Origin: Haematococcus lacustris
Taxonomy: Eukaryota > Chlorophyta > Chlorophyceae > Chlamydomonadales > Haematococcaceae
Length of the DNA stretch: 64,000 nt
Assembly: GCA_030144725.1 (NCBI GenBank)
Contig: JASKMD010000224.1
Coordinates: 1-64,000 of the forward strand
Reading direction: 5' to 3'
This document shows positions 55,501-64,000 of the stretch, in pieces (positions within the stretch are counted from its first letter, which is position 1; each line of letters starts with the position of its first letter). The notes beneath the pieces were generated by a model. The model was not told where the DNA came from and did not search any database. It saw nothing but the letters and a program-made list of their open reading frames with translations. A program made the translations under genes and the position numbers.

Positions 55501-56462
55501 AACAGGCAGGTCTTGCTCCTAGACCCGTGGTTTACAACAGGAGACATACCTTTACAGCAGGGTGCCTGACTGCCTGACTGGCCACTCACCATCGATACAG
55601 CCACTTGATGCGGTGCAGCTGAGAGTGAATGAGGAAGAACCACAGGTCGTGTGCCACCACGCCCACATAGCAGCTGTATGCAATCTGCAGGCAGCCACAG
55701 GGATGACAAGGATGCAGCCAGGGAAAAGGGCGCGGGGGAGAAGCTGACAAGCCTTCCTCCCACTCTTACCTTGGTATATGAGAAGTTCTACCTGAGGAGC
55801 TTGCACCCCCACAATCATTAACAATTCCCTACCCTCCCACCCCGGTCCTCTTATCCCTGGCACAAGTCAAGGCTGACAGCTGACGAGGCGACAGTTCGCG
55901 TCCCGCTTCACCAACCTCGAGCACATCGAAGCGAGGTTTCGCCAAGGCCAGCAACCGCGACAATACCGCAGGGTGCATCACGATGAGCAGCACGAACCAG
56001 GACGATGTTAGGAACGTTAGGGCTGTCTGCACACGGAAGCCGCGGAGTGATTTGCGGTAACGAAGGGTGGAGCGGGACAGGCTTGAGCGCTGCAGCGCTG
56101 CTTCCCATTGCATTGCTGCGTCCAGCGCAGGCTGGCAATCAACGCCCTAACGCTCGCTGCGCTTCCACGCTTTGCAGTGGCTGGGCTGCGCGCCCTCGCA
56201 CATCCGCAAAGCCGCGCACCTGTGCCTGGAAGCTGTGTTGGGTCTCCGGGATTTGCGGGCTGAGCCGCTCAATGACGCCGCGCTGTTCCAACCACTTGAG
56301 GGTGCGATGAGTCAGGGTCTCCACTGTGGCCGACACCATCATCAGGGCCAGGGCCAGCGCTAACGTTGAAAACGCATGGAGTGCCCAGAACTGGGCAGGT
56401 GGCAGCTCACGAGGTGCAGACAGCCATTGAGACACAAGCCCGCTAATCATTGCAGCCGCCAT
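52591..56462 (-). CDS. Fatty acid hydroxylase/sterol desaturase superfamily membrane di-iron enzyme
   Basis: Minus-strand exons: 56462-56220, 56089-55916, 55684-55590, 54743-54697, 54437-54355, 53910-53844, 53606-53465, 53145-53058 and 52755-52591. All phases agree and give 367 aa. The di-iron histidine boxes are HSQLH (HxxxH), HITHH (HxxHH) and HYIHH (HxxHH). Family blocks NMNMMGHCGY and YFSWWDRLAG are rebuilt only across introns, which supports the model. Membrane segments are visible near 22-42 (HAFSTLALALALMMV), 105-125 and before each box. The enzyme should sit in the ER or plastid envelope and oxidise a lipid, but the substrate cannot be named. An alternative phase-0 exon at 54147-54088 would end the protein before the third box. 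Confidence 0.82.
53925..54025 (+). repeat. 13-bp tandem repeat in hydroxylase intron
   Basis: About eight copies of GAGAGTGACCCAG sit in the intron between the minus-strand exons 54437-54355 and 53910-53844, ending close to the acceptor. Confidence 0.9.
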
Positions 56463-57945
56463 CCTGCTCCGGCACCTCCTGCGGCTACTGTTTGAGTCGT
56501 GACCTGGGTTGGTCACTTTCCTCACTCTCCACCTATTGGTTGTGCAATCGCTCGCGCCACGTCGCTGGACAGCACAGCATGCGCCGTTACATGTAGCTGC
56601 GCTCCTGTCGTCCTATAGCACGCATTAGCGATGCGTGGGCCTCATGCGGCACTGCGTGAAGACCCACAACTTTTTGCAAGAGCCCGATCCTTGTCCCAGG
56701 GGCCGACTCACTCACCGTGGCCAGTGGCAAGCAGGGGTGCAGCAATAGGGTAGTTTTCACTTTTTTACCAATCAGTGTAAGAGCAAGTGCAAGTGCAAAG
56801 GCAAGGCTGTCATTGGTAGGCTACAGTCCTTTTGCTACTCCTACTATTGTTGCAGAGGCTTCGGCTAGCGTGCCCAATGCCCGCCTATCTGGTGTGTGTG
56901 CCTCTATCATTACCTGGAGCTGTAACAACTCTAGCTCACACACATCCCCTGTGTGAAGGGTTCAGTAACTTATGGTGGGGTGGACTTGTTGTAGCTGGCT
57001 ATAATCGCCACTGGAGCAACAGGGGTATCTAGTCATACTTAATGCTAACACGACGCGACTAGAAGTGTTTCAAAACCCTAAGAACACATTGTCGCACATG
57101 CTCCGATGCTGTCCGTGTGATATCCAAATTACCGCTTCTTCGAGGTGACGCTAGATCCAGTCGAGACAGCTACGATCTCAACCGTGGCTTTCTGGCAGGT
57201 CGTGGGGAGCAGCGGAGAACGATTTGTGCAACCATCATCATCAGCCTTGCCATCCATCCATCCCTCCGCAGTGTATCGCAACAGCACAAGTTGTGGAAGT
57301 CCGGGAGGTCAGTTAAGACAGCCTGGTCACATGCCTGTAAAGACCTGCCTCTGCCTGGATCTTTGCAGTAAGGACCCAGCACTGCACCTACCACCGGGCT
57401 GGGGTAGTGGCAGGACGCCTCATTGCACTCACGCCTGTTTTGCTCTCCTTGCATGCCCTCTGGCGCACGCCACTGTGACAATGGTGGCCACTGCCTGCTG
57501 CGCCTGGGCCAGGGCCACTGGGTTAGACCAACTAGCCTCAGACCCACCGTTCCCACCGTCTCCAATGGACTGCAATGACTTAGTCAGACAATCAGCCTCA
57601 CAACCAATGTCTGAGAGAGTACAAAATCAATGTCTGAGAGTACAAAACCAATGTCTGATAAGCACTGTCTGTGGACTGCAATGATGATGGTGATGAGGAG
57701 GAGGATGAGGAGGGTGACACTGGCTGTGCAGCAAAGCACAACCAGCCAGACCTGGGCAGGTAGCCTGAGCACCACCACTTGCCTCCAGCCAGTCTGCCTT
57801 GGACTTCAATGGCGTGCATGATGGTGGTGACGATGATGATGACTACTCCGTCCCTGCAGCAAAGCACGACCAGCCTGGCCGGGTGTGGCTTGATGCTGTT
57901 GCAGGAGCAGGAGGATCACCACCCTCTCCCACACACCCCCTCCAC

Positions 57946-57992
<47 letters not shown>

Positions 57993-58231
57993 GATGATGG
58001 AATAGTAGCAGAGCAGCAGCAGCGGCAGCTGCACACAGGCCAGCTGGTGTGGGTTGTGAGAGGGTTAAAGGGAGCCGCTGCCTCTCCCTTCACAACTGCC
58101 TCCCCCTTCTCCCTTCTCCCTTGTCCCTGCTCCCTTCTCCCCAGTGCCTACCAACCCTCTACCCACTCACCCAGCCCCCCACTTCCTACTCATCACTCTC
58201 TGAACTACGCCCCCCTGCCCCCGCCCTCACC
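56463..58231. other. Divergent intergenic region between the hydroxylase and SPPL genes
   Basis: The part at 56825-56990 shares a patchy repeat with 3570-3730. The CAG run at 57949-57992 and the GATGATG runs at 57677-57700 and 57815-57842 are simple repeats. Three near-copies of AATGTCTGAGAGTACAAAA lie at about 57605-57655. No supported gene is seen. Both flanking genes are transcribed away from it, so it should hold both promoters. Confidence 0.5.
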
Positions 58232-61200
58232 ATGACCCCCCCCACACAGCGCTGCCCCTGGTCCCAGCCAACGCAGCGACCCCTCCGCCCCGCCCTGCTG
58301 CGCCTCGCCTTCCTCCTGGCCCTAGCCACCACTGCCGCTCATGCCCAGGCAAACCCTGGCAGCCAGGAGGGTGTGTGTGTGGGAGGTCCGCTGGTCCGCC
58401 TTAGCCCGCGCCCCAATGCCAGCTCCACCACCACCACCCCTGGTGCTCACACCCTTCCGGACCAGCTGCCCCTGTTTGGCGCCTTGGCAAGTTTTGGCAC
58501 TGTGCCGCCCAGCAATGGCACAGCCATGATCGCCCCACTGGTGCTGGCGCAGCCTGCAGACGCCTGCTCTGATCTGACTTCTGTATGCCAAGGTGCGGGG
58601 GAAAGGAGGGAAGGGAGGAGCCTGGAGAGGAAGTGGGAACAGGCCACGCCCCCTCTAGCCAGCAGCTCCCCCCTTCATGCACGCCGCCTCTTCTATCCTA
58701 GTAGTCATCTCCTCCTCCTCCTCCTCCTCCTCCTCCTCTTCTGCTTCTTCTTCTGCTTTCCTGCTTCTTCTTCTTCTTCTGCTTTCCTGCTTCTTCTTCT
58801 GCTTTTCTGCTTCTTCTTCTTCTTCTTTGGAAGGGAAGGGTCAAGCAGGCAGGGTGCCGTATGGGGTGGGGGTCAGGGGCAGGGGCAGGGCTAGAATATA
58901 GGGCCAGTAGGGTAGGGAGCTAGTGGCTCCTGCGGTCTTCGTGCTCTTGCTGGCCCTGGACCACCCCCATTCCACCCCACCCCCATTCCACGCCACCCCT
59001 ACCACCACCCCACCCCCTACCCCTACCTCCACTCCCTGCTCACCTCCAGTCAAGGAAAGCCCCTACCTTCTTTTCCCACCCACTGCCTGCATGGGGCTCT
59101 TGTGTGTGCCCTGCCCTGCTGGACTGCTTGGCTGCAGGCTGCGCGCTGCTAGTGGCGCGGGGCGGCTGCAGCTTCCTGGACAAGGCGGTGCGGGCGCAGG
59201 CAGGCGGGGCAGCCGCCCTGCTGGTGGAGGACAGCCAGGGTGCAGGTCGGTTGGCAGCCTGACAGCAGCAGGCTGGGGGTCAGGGAGGTGGTGGTGGGTT
59301 TGCACCGCTAAGCTGCAAGTCTGGTGGGGCTGCTGGGTAAGGGTCCGGGGAGGGGAGGGGGCCAAGGGGCCAAGGGTCCGGGGAGGGCAGGGGGCCAAGA
59401 GGCCTAAGACAGGGCAAAGGGGTTCGATAGCCGCTGTTCCACAATCCCCCTGCCCTGCCTGCCCCTGGAATCTGCACGGCCCCGGACGTGTTCATATCAC
59501 ATCACCCTCTGACCCAAGTTAGGTGCATGTATCCAGATAACACCCCAGGCAGCTAGATCACACCCCAGGCAGCCAGATCACTCCCCAGGCGGCCAGATCA
59601 CACCCCAGGCAGCTAGATCACACCCCAGGTAGCCAGATCACACCCCAGGCAGCTAGATCACACCCCAGGCAGCCAGATCACTCCCCAGGCGGCCAGATCA
59701 CACCCCAGGCAGCTAGATCACACCCCAGGTAGCCAGATCACACCCCAGGCAGCCAGATCACACCCCAGGCAGCCAGATCACACCCCAGGCAGCCAGATCA
59801 CACCCCAGGCAGCCAGATCACACCCCAGGCAGCCAGATCACACTCTAGGCAGCCCGTGTCATGGGTCACACCCAGGGACTCAGAGAGCGGCCTGTTAGCA
59901 GCAAGGGCGCTGGTATGGCCGCTGGTTTCCCCTTTACCCCCTATGAGGGCACAGCCAGTCTCCCGGCTCTCACTCCTCTGCAGCCAGCCCCAGCTCTCCG
60001 CTTCTCCCCACCCCTCCAGCCTCTAGGCTCTGCCCCCCAAGGGCCCAAGGGAGCGGCCTGTCAGCAGGACAGCGCTGGTATGGCCTCTGCCCCCCCAGCC
60101 AGCAGCCCTCCCCCTCTGCCTCCCCCCTTCCCAATGCCTCTGCCCCTCATCCCTCCGCTAAGAATACGCCTAGTAGCAGGACAGGGCTGTTTGGACCCTA
60201 CCCCTCCCCTTCCACAGTCCCTTTTCAGATTTACATGAACACTTGGGTTAGGGTTGGGGTTAGGGTTAGGGTTAGGGTCAAAAGGTTTCTAGATTTTCAT
60301 GAAGACATTGACATGATGCCTGCAAAGCATAGGCCTCTCGCACTCTTGAAGAATTGCACGTGGTGCTTGTAAAATCCAGCCCCTTTCACCCGCTCTGACT
60401 AGTGTTGGCACAACCGCCTGCCCTGCCTGCCCCACCCCTTGCCTAACCAACTATTAACCGACACCCACCTGGGCATCCCCCTCCCCCCTGCTGCTGCTCA
60501 GGCTGCGTGGCCATGGGCGCTGACCCCGCTAACGCCAGCCTGGCCCACACCCTGCAGCTGCCCTGCGTCAGCATCACTGGCTCAGCTGGGCAGACGCTAT
60601 CCGCCCTGGTGGCAGCAGCAGGCCAGGGAGGGGCCCTGGTGGCCCTGCAGCTGGAGGTGGGCAGGGCCTGGGACCCTGGCATGGGGCTGCTGGCGGTGCT
60701 TGCGGTGGCCACGGTGGCGGTGGGAGGACTGTGGGCGGGTCAGGATCACGTTCAGGTCGGTGGCGGGGGACTGGGGCAGGGAGGGGAGAGAAGGGGGAGT
60801 AGGAGGCGGCAGATGGGAGGCGGGCGGGGGAGGGGCAGGGACAGTTTTGCCAGAACCAGCATCAGGCTGGGAGCTGTCCCTCTCTATAGGGGTCTCTCAC
60901 GAACAAGTCGCTGTCTAGCATCATCAGTCGTCCTATTCATCCCTGTCATCTCACACATAGCATGAGAAATGTGAGACACAAAGGGCAATGCCACATGAGT
61001 CACAGCTGGCGGTGCGAGCAAAGGAGGAGGTGAGCGGGCAGCCACCTGCATAGCTGTGGTGTGAGGGGTGAGTTGTGGCCGGAGTTGGAGTTTATCAGTG
61101 GGGTTTATGATTAAGGTTTTGTAATTAGGGTTAGGGTTAGGGTTTGGGTTAGGGCATCCCTAGAGTAGGGTGTCCCTTACCCCCTGGCTAGCTTGCTGTG

Positions 61201-64000
61201 TCCCTCACACCTTTCAGGCAGGGTGGCAGCACAGTATGGGTGCAGGCAGTCAGGGAGCAAAGGGGGTGACGGTGCCCCATGCAGGCTATGGCAGCTGGCG
61301 GAGGGAAGGCCAGGAGCAGTGAGGAAGGCGGTGGGGCGGCCGGCAGGGTCCCTGAGGAGGTGTTGGACATCACAGCAAAGCAGGTGACTTGGGACGACGG
61401 ATAGGCGGGCCTGGTCAGGGGTAGGCATGGGGTGGTCGATAGGGGTTGGGTATATAACGAAGCACCCTACTTCGGACCTTATTCAGCGTCCTCACATCCG
61501 CCAGAGGATGGACCCTATGCTGTATCCTGCACCTTTTTGTTTTTTTTCACACGCCGTCTAGCGCACGCCGTCCAGCGTGCGCATTTAGACACTGCCTGTA
61601 AGAGCGTTCGTCGAGGCATCAGCCCGCAGCTTTGATTGCAAGCACCCTGCCAATTGCTGCAAAGCTTCATCCCAAGTGTGGAAGGGGTACTTCACCCACC
61701 TCCCTGACCATGAGTTGCCGACCACAGCACTGTTTTGCAATGCTATCCTAATTTTGCCAAGCATGCTATGCTGGAGGTCGCTATGCTGAGAGTGGCAAGA
61801 CTATCCTTCTTTTGCACCCCACCCCAGCCCACCCCACCCCTGCCTCCCTTGCCCCTCTTCCTCCTCCCTCTTCCGCAGGCCCTGCTCTTCGTGTTCCTGG
61901 CGTCCTGCATGCTGCTGCTGCTCTTCTTCATCATGAACCAGGCAGTCATGCTCGTCATGGTGAGTGTGGTCCACACCCAGCCAGCTGCCCCTGCAGCCAA
62001 GGCAGTGCCGGCAGGCGTGGGTCATCTAGCCATGGCATCTGTGCAGGGTGCTGATGTGACCACCACAGCTCAGCTCAGCTCAGCTCAGCTCAGCTCAGCT
62101 CAGCTCAGCTCAGCTCAGCTCAGCTCAGCTCAGCTCAGCTCAGCTCAGCTCAGCTCAGGACCCCATCTGTGACCACAGCAGGACACTACCTCATCTCACC
62201 ACACCACACCACACCTCTTATACTACCTCATCTCACCACACCACACCACACCTCTTATACTACCTCATCTCACCACACCACACCACACCTCTTATACTAC
62301 CTCATCTCACCACACCACACCACACCTCTTATACTACCTCATCTCACCACACCACACCACACCACACCTCTTATACTACCTCATCACACCACACCACACC
62401 ACACCTCTTATACTACCTCGTCACACCACACCACACCACACCACACCACACCACACCACACCACACCACACCACACCACACCACACCACACCACACCACA
62501 CCACACCACACCACACCACACCACACCACACCACACCACACCACACCACACCACACCACACCACACCACACCACACCACACCACACCACACCACACCACA
62601 CCACACCACACCACATTACACCACACCACACCACACCACACCACACCACACCACACCACATTACACCACACCACACCACACCACACCACACCACACCACA
62701 CCACACCACACCACACCACACCACACCACACCACACCACACCACACCACACCACACCACACCACACCACACCACACCACACCACACCACACCACACCACA
62801 CCACACCACACCACACCACACCACACCACACCACACCACACCACACCACACCACACCACACCACACCACACCACACCACACCACACCACACCACACCACA
62901 CCACACCACACCACACCACACCACACCACACCACACCACACCACACCACACCACACCACACCACACCACACCACACCACACCACACCACACCACACCACA
63001 CCACACCACACCACACCACACCACACCACACCACACCACACCACACCACACCACACCACACCACACCACACCACACCACACCACACCACACCACACCACA
63101 CCACACCACACCACACCACACCACACCACACCACACCACACCACACCACACCACACCACACCACACCACACCACACCACACCACACCACACCACACCACA
63201 CCACACCACACCACACCACACCACACCACACCACACCACACCACACCACACCACACCACACCACACCACACCACACCACACCACACCACACCACACCACA
63301 CCACACCACACCACACCACACCACACCACACCACACCACACCACACCACACCACACCACACCACACCACACCACACCACACCACACCACACCACACCACA
63401 CCACACCACACCACACCACACCACACCACACCACACCACACCACACCACACCACACCACACCACACCACACCACACCACACCACACCACACCACACCACA
63501 CCACACCACACCACACCACACCACACCACACCACACCACACCACACCACACCACACCACACCACACCACACCACACCACACCACACCACACCACACCACA
63601 CCACACCACACCACACCACACCACACCACACCACACCACACCACACCACACCACACCACACCACACCACACCACACCACACCACACCACACCACACCACA
63701 CCACACCACACCACACCACACCACACCACACCACACCACACCACACCACACCACACCACACCACACCACACCACACCACACCACACCACACCACACCACA
63801 CCACACCACACCACACCACACCACACCACACCACACCACACCACACCACACCACACCACACCACACCACACCACACCACACCACACCACACCACACCACA
63901 CCACACCACACCACACCACACCACACCACACCACACCACACCACATCTAAGCACACCACACCTCTCAGGCTTAGCCCAGGCCCACCAATGCAAAGCCCAG
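58232..64000 (+). CDS. Signal peptide peptidase-like (SPPL) intramembrane protease, 5' part
   Basis: Exons in the window: 58232-58592, 59138-59245, 60502-60755, 61285-61383 and 61879-61959. All join in phase (301 codons), and the gene continues past the window. The start has a signal peptide (LLRLAFLLALATTAAHAQA, about 22-40). Residues of about 45-225 form a protease-associated domain with ALLVARGGCSFLDKAVRAQ. The first membrane segment is GMGLLAVLAVATVAVGGLW. The phrase EEVLDITAKQALLFVFLAS then leads into the second. That order (signal, PA domain, membrane helix, LDITxK, membrane helix) is the lumenal half of SPPL proteases. The catalytic YD and GxGD motifs must lie downstream and were not seen. 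The last intron holds the AGCTC and CCACA arrays. Confidence 0.8.
59553..59847 (+). repeat. 20-bp tandem repeat, about 15 copies, in SPPL intron 2
   Basis: The unit AGCCAGATCACACCCCAGGC is repeated head to tail with AGCTAG and CTCCCC variants. The variants themselves recur in blocks (59553-59612 and 59653-59732 are near copies), which indicates duplication of groups of units. There are no spacers, so it is not a CRISPR array. Confidence 0.93.
60246..60277 (+). repeat. Short TTAGGG run in SPPL intron 2
   Basis: Five to six TTAGGG-like units, including one TTGGGG, lie here. Another short run lies at 61127-61155 in the next intron. Confidence 0.8.
62067..62157 (+). repeat. AGCTC pentamer array
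   Basis: About 18 perfect CAGCT units lie in the SPPL intron after the exon 61879-61959. Confidence 0.95.
62184..63945 (+). repeat. CCACA pentamer array with higher-order units at its left edge
   Basis: From 62425 to 63945 the pentamer CCACA is repeated about 300 times with only two TTACA variants, near 62615 and 62660. The left edge (62190-62425) is built of about six longer units in which CTCTTATACTACCTCATC alternates with short CCACA runs. The array is open in all three plus frames and in minus frames; those ORFs are artefacts. Confidence 0.97.

Noticed and set aside
59553..59847. Regular 20-bp repeats considered as a CRISPR array
   Set aside because: The units are head to tail without unique spacers, in an intron of a eukaryotic gene.
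62169..63950. 593-codon Thr/Pro/His frame and Val/Trp/Cys minus frames
   Set aside because: These are translations of the CCACA pentamer array; pentamers open all frames together.

Overview
The window is nuclear DNA of a green alga. It is GC-rich, its genes have many introns with GT-AG (and a few GC-AG) borders, its proteins match plant and algal orthologues, and its introns are packed with G-rich or CAG-type tandem repeats. Interstitial TTAGGG runs and this repeat style fit the Chlamydomonadales. Haematococcus is my best guess, but that is inference and not something the sequence proves. One assembly gap of exactly 500 N lies at 13749-14248.

Layout, left to right. Minus strand 1-3248: a polyQ protein with a half-CXXC zinc motif and a TFIIS N-terminal (LW) domain, whose start codon sits in a 41-bp tandem repeat that builds two chained upstream ORFs. 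Plus strand 4592-9637: a mitochondrial uncoupling/dicarboxylate carrier (9 exons, 346 aa). Plus strand about 10613-14470: a short-chain dehydrogenase, interrupted by the gap and by a one-base frameshift. Plus strand 15836-27909: the splicing factor CWC22 (18 exons, 935 aa), with a 2.3-kb minisatellite in intron 5. From 27910 to 34137 there is a mobile-element-rich stretch with an unrecognised 314-aa minus-strand gene, coding-like fragments and a terminal-inverted-repeat element. Plus strand 34138-40493: the ESCRT ATPase VPS4 (11 exons, 432 aa). Plus 41041-41580: a BED/hAT-like transposase fragment. Plus 42342-47800: a three-RRM RNA-binding protein (10 exons, 421 aa). From 47801 to 52590: low-complexity DNA, a frameshifted retropepsin fragment, and a duplicated piece of the RRM gene split by a hAT-type MITE. 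Minus 56462-52591: a fatty acid hydroxylase/sterol desaturase family protein (9 exons, 367 aa). Plus 58232 onward: the 5' half of a signal peptide peptidase-like (SPPL) protease with a PA domain, running into a 1.5-kb CCACA array at the window end.

Exon borders for UCP, CWC22, VPS4, the RRM gene, the hydroxylase and SPPL were placed by hand so that every junction keeps codon phase and rebuilds the family's conserved blocks. The genes are ordinary housekeeping genes (mitochondrial transport, splicing, endosomal sorting, RNA binding, lipid oxidation, intramembrane proteolysis) and do not form one pathway. I saw no new multi-gene system. The interesting material is regulatory and mobile: the uORF chain, the hAT MITE pair, the gene-fragment duplication, the split TIR element and the intronic repeats.
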